From NCBI GenBank assembly GCA_016195915.1, contig JACPYS010000056.1, positions 1-40,145 on the forward strand: 40,145 nt of DNA, in the 5' to 3' direction. The position numbers and the translations under genes are program-made. The DNA comes from Betaproteobacteria bacterium (GTDB lineage: Bacteria; Pseudomonadota; Gammaproteobacteria; Burkholderiales; SG8-39). Each line of letters begins with the position of its first letter. The first letter of the stretch is position 1. Shown piece after piece: positions 8,414-16,264 of the stretch. The notes below the pieces were generated by a model. It saw nothing but the letters and a program-made list of their open reading frames with translations. It did no database searches and was not told where the DNA came from.

Positions 8414-10138
8414 TCAGGCATTGATTTTCGCGAGCATCTCGCGAGTCTTCGCGCCGTCGGTCGAGCGCAGCACGCGCGCGGCGAGCGGTTTCATTTCGGC
8501 GATACTCGAGCGAAGAATGCGTTCCTTGACCGCGAGCAGCTGCGCCGGATCCATCGAGAAACTGCGCAATCCGAAGCCCAGAAGCAGCCGCGTGAGCGCG
8601 AGGTCGCCGGCCATTTCGCCGCACACCGCGACCGCGATCCCGGCACGGTTTGCGCTCTGGATCGTATGCGCCACCAGGTGCAGCACCGCCGGATGCAGCG
8701 GGTCGTAGAGGTGCGCGACGGCGTCGTCGGTCCGGTCGATGGCGAGTGTGTACTGGATCAGGTCGTTGGTGCCGAGCGACAGGAAGTTCAGACGGCGCGT
8801 GAACATCGGCAATGCGAGCGCCGCTGCGGGTACTTCGATCATGCCACCGACTTCGATGCCCCGATCGTAGGCTACATGCGCATCGGCGAGCGAGGCCTTG
8901 GCCTGGCGCAGCAGCGCGAGCGCCTGTTCTATTTCGTGCGCGTGCGCCAGCATCGGGATCAGAAGCCGGACGCGCCCGAACTGCGATGCGCGCAGGATCG
9001 CGCGCAATTGCGTGAGGAAGATCTGCGGTTCGGCGAGGCAGTAGCGGATTGCGCGCAGTCCAAGCGCCGGATTGGGCATCGGTTCGATCGCGCGTCCATC
9101 CAGCGACTTGTCCGCACCGATGTCGAGCGTGCGGATGGTGACCGGCAGGCCGCGCATGGCCGCAACCACCGTGCGGTAGGCCTCGAACTGTTCGTCCTCC
9201 GAGGGCAGGTTACGGCGGTTCATGAACAGGAACTCGGTGCGGAACAGTCCGATGCCCTGCGCGCCCGCCTCGCGCACGCCCTCGACGTCCTGCGGCAGTT
9301 CGATATTCGCAAGCAGCTCGATCTGCGCCCCGTCGAGCGTGATGGCGGGGGTCGAGCGCAGGCGCCTGAGTTTCTGCCGCTCCAGTTCGAGCTGAGACTG
9401 GCGCAGCTGGTACTCGCCGAGCACCGCCGGGTCGGGCGCGACGATCAGCACGCCCTGCAGGCCGTCCACGATCAGCAGGTCGTTCTCGCGGATCATGTGG
9501 CGGGCGAGGTGCAGCCCTACGATGGCCGGGATCCCCAGGCTGCGCGCGAGGATGGCGGTGTGGGACGTGACTCCGCCCACGTCGGTGACGAAGCCGCCGA
9601 ACTGGTGCTGCTTGAACAGGATCATGTCCGCGGGCGACAGGTCGTGCGCGACCACGATCAGCTTCTGCTCGTCCCGGGATTGCGGGATCGGCCCGGGGTG
9701 GCCGAGCAGCGCCTTGAGGACCCTCTCGACCACCTGTTGGACATCGGCCTTCCTTTCGCGCAGGTACGGGTCCTCGATCGAGTCGAACTGCGCGACCAGG
9801 CCCTCCATCTGCCGCACCAGCGCCCACTCGGCGTTGCAGCGCTCGGCGCGGATCAACTCGCGCGGCACCTCCGACAGGGTGGAGTCGTCGAGGATCATGC
9901 GGTGCAGGTCGACGAACGCGCCGAACTCGGCCGGAGCGTCGGCCGGGATGTTGCCGGTGACCTCGCGCAACTCGCCGCGCACGCGTTCCAGCGCCGCGTC
10001 GAAACGCCCGACCTCGGCGTCGATCGAGGTCTGCGCAATCTCGTATTGCGCGACTTCGAGGCGCGCGCTCGAAACCAGGTGCGCGTAGCCGATGGTGATG
10101 CCGGCCGAAACCGGCGCGCCATGCAGGACGAAGTTCAT
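8414..10138 (-). CDS. ptsI: PTS enzyme I (PEP-protein phosphotransferase)
   Basis: A 574-residue cytoplasmic enzyme that takes phosphate from PEP to an active-site histidine and passes it to HPr. The swivelling phosphohistidine domain carries GGVTSHTAILARSLGIPA with the active His193. The PEP-binding TIM barrel shows IGLFRTEFLFMNR, RTLDIGADK, NPALGLRAIR, FLSLGTNDLIQYTLAIDR and the catalytic-Cys motif AVCGEMAGD. The start overlaps the last base of ptsH. Together with HPr and a mannose-type EIIA and with no permease in view, this looks like a regulatory PTS, as in many betaproteobacteria. Confidence 0.96.
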   Translation of the reverse strand: MNFVLHGAPVSAGITIGYAHLVSSARLEVAQYEIAQTSIDAEVGRFDAALERVRGELREVTGNIPADAPAEFGAFVDLHRMILDDSTLSEVPRELIRAERCNAEWALVRQMEGLVAQFDSIEDPYLRERKADVQQVVERVLKALLGHPGPIPQSRDEQKLIVVAHDLSPADMILFKQHQFGGFVTDVGGVTSHTAILARSLGIPAIVGLHLARHMIRENDLLIVDGLQGVLIVAPDPAVLGEYQLRQSQLELERQKLRRLRSTPAITLDGAQIELLANIELPQDVEGVREAGAQGIGLFRTEFLFMNRRNLPSEDEQFEAYRTVVAAMRGLPVTIRTLDIGADKSLDGRAIEPMPNPALGLRAIRYCLAEPQIFLTQLRAILRASQFGRVRLLIPMLAHAHEIEQALALLRQAKASLADAHVAYDRGIEVGGMIEVPAAALALPMFTRRLNFLSLGTNDLIQYTLAIDRTDDAVAHLYDPLHPAVLHLVAHTIQSANRAGIAVAVCGEMAGDLALTRLLLGFGLRSFSMDPAQLLAVKERILRSSIAEMKPLAARVLRSTDGAKTREMLAKINA

Positions 10139-10407
10139 TACTCTCCTTCGTCGAACTTGTTCGCGATCAACGCGCTCAGCGCGGCGAGCGCCGCGTCCGC
10201 ATCGCTTCCTTCCGCCTCCATGCTGATGTTGCTGCCCATGCCGGCGGCGAGCATCATCACTCCCATGATGCTCTTCGCGTTCACACGCCGGTTATTGCGC
10301 GTCAGCCAGATTTCGGCGGCATAGCGCCCGGCGAGCTGCGTGAGTTTGGCCGATGCGCGCGCATGCAGGCCGAGCCTGTTGACGATTGTCACTTCAGCCC
10401 GGGCCAC
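10138..10407 (-). CDS. ptsH: phosphocarrier protein HPr
   Basis: An 89-residue HPr that relays phosphate between enzyme I and EIIA. The active-site motif is RLGLHARASAKL with His15, and the regulatory-serine motif AKSIMGVMMLAAGMGS has Ser46. Conservation of the serine region leaves room for HPr kinase control, though no hprK is in the window. It overlaps EIIA upstream by 14 bases and ptsI downstream by one base, so the three form one unit. Confidence 0.95.
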   Translation of the reverse strand: MARAEVTIVNRLGLHARASAKLTQLAGRYAAEIWLTRNNRRVNAKSIMGVMMLAAGMGSNISMEAEGSDADAALAALSALIANKFDEGE

Positions 10408-10801
10408 GGCAGCAATCCGTGTTCATGTGCACCACGCCTTCGCGGCCGCCGCTCATCGCCTTGTCCACCACGACCGCAAGCGGCGATTCGCGATACGTGA
10501 GCGCGCGCACCAGCATCGGCAGGCTGGCGCCGGAAATGCCCTCCACCTTCCCGGCGGCGAGCAGCCGCGCGGTGATGTTCCCGGGAGTCGCCCCGAACAT
10601 GTCCGCCATGATCAGCACGCCCTGGCCCGCATCGAGCCGCGCGATCAGCTCGCGGGCGCGCATGAGTACCGCATCCGGATCGTCCTGCGCGGTGACCTTG
10701 AGTTGGGCCACGCCCACGAGCGGTTTGCCGTGCATGTGGCTGGCCGCCTCGATCAGCGCCTCTCCGAGGGCGCCGTGCGAAAGAATCAGGATGCCGACCA
10801 T
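10394..10801 (-). CDS. mannose-family PTS EIIA component
   Basis: A 135-residue EIIA(Man)-fold protein. The phosphorylated histidine is His9 in MVGILILSHGALGEALIEA. The motifs GVLIMADMFGATPGNI and the end of the domain (VEGISGASLPMLVRALTY) fit the family. The gene lies between gshB and ptsH, a conserved betaproteobacterial order (gshB, EIIA, HPr, EI). With no EIIB, EIIC or EIID nearby, a signalling role is more likely than sugar import; that is an inference. Confidence 0.9.
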   Translation of the reverse strand: MVGILILSHGALGEALIEAASHMHGKPLVGVAQLKVTAQDDPDAVLMRARELIARLDAGQGVLIMADMFGATPGNITARLLAAGKVEGISGASLPMLVRALTYRESPLAVVVDKAMSGGREGVVHMNTDCCRGPG

Positions 10802-10813
10802 GCCCGGCCCGAT

Positions 10814-11791
10814 TCAGGCGCGTTTGCCGCGCGGCACGCCGCACTCGGCCTCGAGCGCATCGAGAAACATTCCGGCGACGTTGAACCCCGTCTGGTCCTG
10901 GATTTCCCGGAAGCACGTCGGGCTGGTCACATTGATCTCGGTGAGCCAGTCGCCGATCACGTCGAGGCCGACGAGCAACAGGCCGCGCACGGCGAGCTGC
11001 GCCCCCAGCGCGTCGGCGATATCGCGTTCGCGCCTGGCGAGAGGCCGCGCCTCGCCGCGCCCGCCCGCGGCCAGGTTGCCGCGCGATTCGCCCGCTTTCG
11101 GGATGCGCGCGAGGCAGTGCGGAACCGGCCTTCCGCCGATCAGCAGCACGCGCTTGTCGCCTTCGCTGATCTCCGGAATGTAGCGCTGCGCCATCACGCT
11201 GCGAGTGCGGTGCGCCGCCATGATCTCGACGATCACGTTGCGGTTCGGGTCGTCGGCGCGCACGCGGAAGATGTTCTCCCCGCCCATCACGTCGAGGCGC
11301 TTGACCACCACGTCGCGCTGGGCGTCGATGAAAGCGTGCAGCTTTTGCGGGTCGCGCGTCACCAGCGTAGGCGCCACGAAGGCCGGGAATTCGGCGATGG
11401 CGAGCTTCTCGTTATGGTCGCGCACCGCCGCGGGCCGGTTGAACACTCGCGCGCCCTCGCGCTCGGCCTGTTCGAGCAGCCATGTGCTGGTGACGTACTC
11501 GAGGTCGAACGGGGGGTCCTTGCGCATCAGCACGGCATCGAAATCGGCCAGGCGGCGGTCCCGCGTCTCCTGCGCCCGGTACCAGTCGTCGTCGCTGCCC
11601 TCGAGCGACAGGCGCGTGAACTCCGCACTCACCCCGTCACCGCTGGTTGCACCGCTGCGCCAGGCGATCTCGTCCTGCTGGCAAACCCAGACCGCATGGC
11701 CGCGCGCCTGCGCTTCGCGCATCATGCAGACGGTGGTGTCCTTGTACGCCTTGAGCGATTCGAGCGGATCGATGACGAAGGCGAAGTGCAT
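10814..11791 (-). CDS. gshB: glutathione synthetase
   Basis: ATP-grasp enzyme that joins glycine to gamma-glutamylcysteine. The 325 residues are close to the usual length (about 316). The N-terminus MHFAFVIDPLESLKAYKDTT, the segment DAVLMRKDPPFDLEYVTSTWLLE, the ATP-binding DVVVKRLDVMGGENIFRV, and the C-terminal LLLVGLDVIGDWLTEINVTSPTCFREI are all characteristic. The ATG at 11791 gives the expected first residues; the frame extends upstream without likeness. A hairpin followed by TTTT ends just before the start codon. Confidence 0.95.
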   Translation of the reverse strand: MHFAFVIDPLESLKAYKDTTVCMMREAQARGHAVWVCQQDEIAWRSGATSGDGVSAEFTRLSLEGSDDDWYRAQETRDRRLADFDAVLMRKDPPFDLEYVTSTWLLEQAEREGARVFNRPAAVRDHNEKLAIAEFPAFVAPTLVTRDPQKLHAFIDAQRDVVVKRLDVMGGENIFRVRADDPNRNVIVEIMAAHRTRSVMAQRYIPEISEGDKRVLLIGGRPVPHCLARIPKAGESRGNLAAGGRGEARPLARRERDIADALGAQLAVRGLLLVGLDVIGDWLTEINVTSPTCFREIQDQTGFNVAGMFLDALEAECGVPRGKRA

Positions 11792-11794
11792 GCG

Positions 11795-11818
11795 AAAAGG
11801 GGCGCGACCCGCCGCCCC
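11795..11818 (-). terminator. probable intrinsic terminator after the cytochrome c5 gene
   Basis: Minus strand: GGGGCG (11818-11813) pairs with CGCCCC (11804-11799) around an 8-base loop, followed by TTTT. It starts 6 bases past the cytochrome stop and ends 3 bases before the gshB ATG, so it could separate the two genes or hide the gshB start region in the transcript. The short T-run makes it a moderate candidate. Confidence 0.45.
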
Positions 11819-11823
11819 GATCC

Positions 11824-12324
11824 CTACTTGCTCTGGCCGACCATGAACTCGATGGAGGCCTTGACCTCGACATCGGACAGGGCGCCGTTTCCGCCCCTGG
11901 GCGGCATTGCGCCTTTTCCGCCGAGTGCCGATTTCAACATCGCGGCCATGCCGGATTTCACGCGGGTTGTCCAAGCGGCCTTGTCGCCGAGTTTGGGCGC
12001 GCCCGCGACCCCGGACGCGTGGCAGGCGGCGCAGGCGGCGTCATAGACCTTTTTGCCGTCCACCACGCCTGCGGCTGAGGCAGTGGCCGGCGCGGCCTCG
12101 GTCACTTCGACTCGCCCAACGGGCTGGATGCGCGCGTTCACTGCGGCCGGCGAGAGCGACGCCGGGTCGGCCGAAGTGCCACCCATGATAATTTGCAGGA
12201 TCAGCACGATGCCGAAAATGGGCACGAGGAACGCGAGCAGGACGACCACGATAAATTGCTTCGGGGTCTCGATGAACGAGGAGTGCTCGGCGGCCTCGCT
12301 CGCGGGCGCGGGCATCTGGCTCAT
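11824..12324 (-). CDS. membrane-anchored c-type cytochrome (cytochrome c5 family)
   Basis: A 166-residue protein with a cytoplasmic start, one transmembrane anchor (about residues 23-47, FIVVVLLAFLVPIFGIVLILQIIM), a linker, and one class I cytochrome c domain. Haem is attached at CAACH (Cys98, Cys101, His102); the axial methionine is probably in GAMPPRGG. The end GALSDVEVKASIEFMVG is typical of cytochrome c5. It probably carries electrons at the periplasmic face of the inner membrane; the partners are unknown. Confidence 0.88.
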   Translation of the reverse strand: MSQMPAPASEAAEHSSFIETPKQFIVVVLLAFLVPIFGIVLILQIIMGGTSADPASLSPAAVNARIQPVGRVEVTEAAPATASAAGVVDGKKVYDAACAACHASGVAGAPKLGDKAAWTTRVKSGMAAMLKSALGGKGAMPPRGGNGALSDVEVKASIEFMVGQSK

Positions 12325-12471
12325 TGCGCGTGTCCTTTGCGGTCGGGAAGTTGCTGCAAAAGACTGATTTTAGCTTGAAAACGGCGCAGCTGGCGCGCGT
12401 CCCGCGTGGACGCTGAGAGCGAAACGGGCTATTCTTCGCGCCTCCCGGACTGCTCGGGAGAACTGTTCCTG

Positions 12472-12548
12472 GCGCCCGTAGCTCAGCTGGATAGAGTACT
12501 GCCCTCCGAAGGCAGGGGTCGGACGTTCGAATCGTCTCGGGCGCGCCA
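12472..12548 (+). tRNA. tRNA-Arg (anticodon CCG)
   Basis: A 77-base cloverleaf with CCA encoded. The acceptor stem GCGCCCG pairs with CGGGCGC. The D arm contains AGCTCAGCTGGATAGAG. The anticodon stem CTGCC/GGCAG encloses the loop CTCCGAA, giving anticodon CCG, which reads CGG (Arg). The T arm is GGACG TTCGAAT CGTCT. No integrase or duplicated 3' end is seen beside it, so there is no sign of use as an integration site here. Confidence 0.95.
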
Positions 12549-12628
12549 ATTTCCTCATGATTGACCTGAATCAAACTGCGATTTCGGGCACGCCCCGAAA
12601 CTTTCGCCTACCCTTGAAAGGAAAACTC

Positions 12629-13603
12629 ATGATCATTCCCCGGACGATTGCCGCGCTCGCGGCGCTGTTGCTCACGGCCCCGTGTGCGCAGGCGCAGAAC
12701 TTCCCGACCAAAGCGATCACAATGCTGGTGCCCTATGCGGCTGGCGGTCCGACCGATACGGTGGCGCGGGTCACTGGGCAGGCAATGGGAAAGCCCCTCG
12801 GCCAGACCATCGTGGTCGAGAACCGGCCGAGCGCCGGCGGCATCCTCGCGCCCGAATCGGTGAAGAACGCCAAGCCTGACGGCTACACGATCCTGATCCA
12901 TCACATTGGCATGGCCACCACGCCCGCGCTCTACCGGCAGCTGCGCTTCAATCCGCTGACCGATTTCGAGTACATCGGCCTGATCAACGACGTGCCGATG
13001 ACGCTCATCGCGCGGCAGAACTTCCCGGCCAAGGATTTCAAGGAATTCCTCGCCCATGTGAAAGCCAACAAGGACAAGGTCACCTATGCCAACGCCGGCA
13101 TCGGCGCGGCCTCGCATCTGTGCGGCATGCTTTTCATGAGCGCGATCCAGACGGACCTGCTGACCATACCGTACAAGGGCACGGCGCCGGCGATGAACGA
13201 CCTGCTCGGCGGCACGGTCGATTTCATGTGCGACCAGACCACCAACACCACCAACCAGATCAAGAGCGGCAAGGTGAAAGTTTACGCGGTCACCTCGAAG
13301 AAGCGCGTGCCGTCGCTGCCGGATATCCCGACGCTCGACGAGTTGGGGCTGAAGGGGTTCGAGGTCGGCATCTGGCACGGGCTGTACGCGCCCAAAGGCA
13401 CCCCCAAACCGGTGATCGACAAGCTGTCCGCCGCGTTGCAGGAGGCGGTCAAGGACGACACGGTGAAGAAGCGCTTCGCCGACCTTGGCGCCGAGCCCTA
13501 TCCGGCGGACAAGGCCACGCCTGCGGCGCTCGCTGCGCACGTCAAGGCGGAGATCGACAAGTGGGGCCCGATCATCAAGAAGGCCGGCGTATACGCCGAC
13601 TGA
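12629..13603 (+). CDS. Bug/TctC-family periplasmic solute-binding protein (1)
   Basis: A 324-residue tripartite tricarboxylate transporter-type receptor. ATG at 12629 is preceded by GAAAGGA and opens a clean signal peptide (about residues 1-22, ending in AQA). Mature-chain hallmarks are FPTKAITMLVPYAAGGPTDTVAR, GQTIVVENRPSAGG, KPDGYT, the IPYKG motif with DLLGGTVDFM, and PSLPDIPTLDELGLKG. These proteins bind small carboxylates in the periplasm. No TctA/TctB membrane genes are adjacent, so it either uses a shared permease or acts as an orphan sensor. The ligand is not predictable. It follows tRNA-Arg and ends before a strong terminator. Confidence 0.93.
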   Translation: MIIPRTIAALAALLLTAPCAQAQNFPTKAITMLVPYAAGGPTDTVARVTGQAMGKPLGQTIVVENRPSAGGILAPESVKNAKPDGYTILIHHIGMATTPALYRQLRFNPLTDFEYIGLINDVPMTLIARQNFPAKDFKEFLAHVKANKDKVTYANAGIGAASHLCGMLFMSAIQTDLLTIPYKGTAPAMNDLLGGTVDFMCDQTTNTTNQIKSGKVKVYAVTSKKRVPSLPDIPTLDELGLKGFEVGIWHGLYAPKGTPKPVIDKLSAALQEAVKDDTVKKRFADLGAEPYPADKATPAALAAHVKAEIDKWGPIIKKAGVYAD

Positions 13604-13606
13604 AGT

Positions 13607-13634
13607 ATCGTCGTTCCCGCGAAAGCGGGAACCT
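13607..13634. repeat. REP-like hairpin (GTTCCCGC GAAA GCGGGAAC)
   Basis: A perfect 8-bp inverted repeat around a GAAA tetraloop, just after the Bug stop codon. It resembles the short intergenic palindromes (CGTCATTCCCGCG...) scattered through many betaproteobacterial genomes. It may stabilise the 3' end of the transcript. Confidence 0.55.
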
Positions 13635-13640
13635 GGAAGG

Positions 13641-13670
13641 AAAAGGGCCGCCCTCGGGCGGCCCTTTCTT
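13641..13670. terminator. bidirectional intrinsic terminator
   Basis: GGGCCGCC (13645-13652), loop CTCG, GGCGGCCC (13657-13664), flanked by AAAA on the left and TTTCTT on the right. It can end the Bug transcript on the plus strand and the convergent dienelactone hydrolase transcript on the minus strand. Confidence 0.85.
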
Positions 13671-13683
13671 CGCGCGACGGAAA

Positions 13684-14574
13684 TCAGGCCACGCCGTGCT
13701 TCCTGAACCAGGCCAGCATGCGCTTCCAGCCGTCTTCGGCGGCTTCCTTGCGGTAGCTCGGCCGGTAATCCGCGTGGAAGGCGTGCGGCATGTCCGCGTA
13801 GACGTGGATCGGGTTCTGCTTGTCCTTCTCGAATGCGCGCAGCGCCGCGCGCATCCGGTCCACCATCACGATCGGGATTCCCTGGTCGGCGCCGCCGTAC
13901 AGGCCGAGCACGGGCGCGTTCAACTGGTCGGCGATATCGAGCGGCGTGAGCGGCTGAGCGGGCGGGGCCGGGTTCAGGCCGCCGTACCAGGACACCCCCG
14001 CCTTGATCTTCTTCGAGTGCGCGGTGTACATCCACACGGTGCGGCCACCGCGGCACATGCCGGTGATGCCCAGCTTCTTCGCGTTTGCCTTGCCCTGCTT
14101 CTCGACGAAGGCGACCAGCGAATCGAGGTCGGCGAGCATCTGGGTGTCGGCCAGGCTGTTGGCCTTTGCGAGCACTTCCTTGAATTCCGAAATCTTTGTC
14201 AGGTCGCCCATGCGGAAGAACGGGTCGAAGGTGATGCCGAAGTAACCGGCCTTCGCCAGGCGCCGGCAGATGTCCTTCTGGTACTCGTGCATGCCGAAGA
14301 TTTCGGGGACGACGATCACCACCGGAAACCTGCCGGTCTTTTTCGGCGCGGCGGTGTAGCCTGGCATCTCGCCGCCGGCCACCGGGATTTTCACATCCGC
14401 GACGCTCAGGCCGTCGGCAGGCGTCTTGATCGCGGTTTGCGCCATCACCGGTCCCGCGCCGAGCGCATAACCGGTTGCGGCGGCGGCGGAGGCGAGAAAG
14501 CCCCGACGCGAGAATTTCACTTCGGGCAACAGGCTTTCCATGTGCGGGTCAGCAAACTTGGCGCGGTCGTTCAT
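13684..14574 (-). CDS. exported dienelactone hydrolase family protein (Tat signal)
   Basis: A 296-residue alpha/beta hydrolase. A twin-arginine signal is visible (KFSRRGFLASAAAATGYALG, about residues 20-40) with a cleavage-like VMAQ. The hydrolase body shows FPVVIVVPEIFGMHEYQKDICRRLAKAGY, the nucleophile GMCRGG (Cys, as in true dienelactone hydrolases), YGGADQGIP (Asp) and DMPHAFHADYRPSY (His). Export folded through Tat to the periplasm is inferred. ATG at 14574 follows GGAGGAG. The natural ester or lactone substrate is unknown. Confidence 0.88.
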   Translation of the reverse strand: MNDRAKFADPHMESLLPEVKFSRRGFLASAAAATGYALGAGPVMAQTAIKTPADGLSVADVKIPVAGGEMPGYTAAPKKTGRFPVVIVVPEIFGMHEYQKDICRRLAKAGYFGITFDPFFRMGDLTKISEFKEVLAKANSLADTQMLADLDSLVAFVEKQGKANAKKLGITGMCRGGRTVWMYTAHSKKIKAGVSWYGGLNPAPPAQPLTPLDIADQLNAPVLGLYGGADQGIPIVMVDRMRAALRAFEKDKQNPIHVYADMPHAFHADYRPSYRKEAAEDGWKRMLAWFRKHGVA

Positions 14575-14607
14575 TCGGTCTCCTCCGTGCGGGTTGGGAC
14601 AGTGGCA

Positions 14608-14633
14608 TTTGGCGTACACCGTTTGGCATACAC
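14608..14633. promoter_or_regulatory. tandem direct repeat, possible operator
   Basis: TTTGGCGTACAC and TTTGGCATACAC occur 14 bases apart in the divergent gap between the dienelactone hydrolase and the AhpD-like gene. The placement suggests a binding site for a regulator of one or both genes. No cognate regulator was identified. Confidence 0.35.
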
Positions 14634-14667
14634 TTGAGCGGCCGGATTATTCCATACCGAGGACGAA

Positions 14668-15252
14668 ATGAGTGCGAACCCGATCAGCCGCTTTCCGATT
14701 CCGAATCTCGAGGACATGCCTGAAGACATCCGCACGATGCTTCTGGCGGTGCAGCAAAAAGCGGGCTTCATTCCGAACGTGTTCCTCGTGCTCGCGCACC
14801 GCCCGGCAGAGTTTCGTGCCTTCTTCGCGTATCACGATGCGCTGATGGAAAAGGAAGGCAATCTTACTAAGGCGGAGCGCGAGATGATCGTGGTTGCGAC
14901 GAGCGGCGCGAACGGCTGCCAGTACTGCATCGTGGCGCACGGAGCGATCCTGCGCATCCGCGCGAAGAATCCCCTGATCGCCGACCAGGTGGCAGTGAAT
15001 TACCGCAAGGCCGACATCACGCCGCGCCAGAGCGCCATGCTCGAATTCGCGCTGAAGGTGGCGCTCGATTCCGCGCGCATCGCAGAGGACGACTTCGCCC
15101 CCCTGCGCGCGCAGGGCTTCTCCGACGAGGACATCTGGGACATCGCCGCGATCGCCGCGTTTTTCGCGCTCTCCAATCGCATGGCGAATTTCACTTCGAT
15201 GCGACCGAACGACGAGTTTTACCTGATGGGGAGGGTCGCGAAGCCGAAGTAG
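14668..15252 (+). CDS. AhpD-like / carboxymuconolactone decarboxylase family peroxidase-related protein
   Basis: A 194-residue all-helical protein. The redox motif is GANGCQYCIVAHG (CxxC followed by His), as in AhpD and related peroxidase-associated enzymes. The N-terminal part (RFPIPNLEDMPEDIRTMLLAVQQKAGFIPNVFLVLAHRP) and the C-terminal AAFFALSNRMANFTSMRPNDEFY fit the peroxidase-related subgroup. It probably acts in cytoplasmic thiol-dependent peroxide reduction; the reductant is unknown. The last 62 bases overlap the convergent LysR gene. Confidence 0.85.
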   Translation: MSANPISRFPIPNLEDMPEDIRTMLLAVQQKAGFIPNVFLVLAHRPAEFRAFFAYHDALMEKEGNLTKAEREMIVVATSGANGCQYCIVAHGAILRIRAKNPLIADQVAVNYRKADITPRQSAMLEFALKVALDSARIAEDDFAPLRAQGFSDEDIWDIAAIAAFFALSNRMANFTSMRPNDEFYLMGRVAKPK

Positions 15253-16153
15253 CCGCCTCGGCGTGCAGCCAGGCGATGAAAGCATCCACGTCGGCGTTGT
15301 TCGCCGAGCGCGCCGAGCGCATCACGTAATAGCAGCGCGGCGAAGCAACGCTGCGCCGAAAAGGCGCGACCAGCAATCCGGTACGTAATTGTTCGCGCAA
15401 CAGCGGCACTCGCCCGAGCGCGACGCCCTGGCCGTTGATGGCGGCCTGGATAAGCTGGTCGTAATGGCTGAAATGCAGCGAGCCGGCCGGCTTCAGATCC
15501 GGAATGCCGGCTGCTTCGAACCATGGGTCCCAGACGAGCCACGGAGCCTGGCCCACGTCGTCGACGTGCAGCAGTACGTGGCGCACCAGGTCTTCGGGCC
15601 GTTTGATCGGCCGCGCGCGGTCGCGCGTCAGCGCCGGGCTGCACACCGGAAAAACCTCTTCGCCAAACAGTTTCGCGCCGCCCGGGGCGCGCTCGGCCGT
15701 GGAGTAGCGGATCGCAAGTTCGATTCCAGCCCGGTCGATATCGACAATCTCGTTATTCGCCGCCATGCGCACATCGACCCCGGGATGAGCGCGCGTGAAG
15801 CGCGACAGGCGCGGAATCAGCCAGAGCGAAGCGAACGAAAGGGGCGTGGTCACCGTCAGCGCGCGCGCGGCGCGCGGGCCGCGCAGCTTCGCCACCGTGT
15901 CGTGCAGCCGCTCGAGCATGTCGGTGGTGGCGCGAAACAGCGCCTGCCCGTGCTCGGTCAGGACGAGCGCGCGGTGGCGCCGCTCGAACAGCGCGAAGCC
16001 GAGGCGCTGTTCGAGCGAGCCGATGGCGCGGCTCACCGCCGATTGGGTGATCGAAAGCTCGGCCGCCGCCTTGGTGAACGACAGGCTGCGCGCCGCCGCC
16101 TCGAAGGCCTCGAGCCGGTCGAGCGGCGGCAGGTCAAAGCGTCGTTTTGGCAT
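15191..16153 (-). CDS. LysR-type transcriptional regulator (GcvA-like)
   Basis: A 320-residue LTTR. The N-terminal winged helix reads PPLDRLEAFEAAARSLSFTKAAAELSITQSAVSRAIGSLEQRLGFALFERRHRALVLTEHG in the frame, the standard DNA-binding domain. The effector domain has VTTPLSFASLWLIPRLSRFTRAHPGVDV, typical of the GcvA/AmpR branch. ATG at 16153 is preferred because family likeness begins a few residues later. It is divergent from the DUF2917 gene, whose upstream region carries an LTTR-type palindrome, so it likely regulates that gene and itself. The effector is unknown. Confidence 0.9.
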   Translation of the reverse strand: MPKRRFDLPPLDRLEAFEAAARSLSFTKAAAELSITQSAVSRAIGSLEQRLGFALFERRHRALVLTEHGQALFRATTDMLERLHDTVAKLRGPRAARALTVTTPLSFASLWLIPRLSRFTRAHPGVDVRMAANNEIVDIDRAGIELAIRYSTAERAPGGAKLFGEEVFPVCSPALTRDRARPIKRPEDLVRHVLLHVDDVGQAPWLVWDPWFEAAGIPDLKPAGSLHFSHYDQLIQAAINGQGVALGRVPLLREQLRTGLLVAPFRRSVASPRCYYVMRSARSANNADVDAFIAWLHAEAATSASRPSPSGKTRRSVASK

Positions 16154-16227
16154 TCCTGTTGCGCATTCGAACCATGAGAAAAGATCGTTTGCCCATGAAT
16201 GGCGGGCTGCCGATAATTCTCGCACAC

Positions 16228-16244
16228 TTCATGATATTCATGAA
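16228..16244. promoter_or_regulatory. LysR-type operator candidate
   Basis: The inverted repeat TTCATGA-TAT-TCATGAA fits the LTTR T-N11-A layout. It lies 20 bases before the DUF2917 start and 74 bases upstream of the divergent LysR gene. Confidence 0.5.
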
Positions 16245-16264
16245 TGTGAATGACGGAGGCGAAC

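Noticed and set aside
8382-8624. Longer N-terminus for the UxaA-family dehydratase
   Set aside because: The extra 81 residues are Arg/Ala-rich with no family likeness, overlap the end of ptsI, and the GTG at 8381 has a good ribosome binding site.
12472-12548. tRNA-Arg as an island attachment site
   Set aside because: No integrase gene, no repeat of the tRNA 3' end, and ordinary chromosomal genes on both sides.
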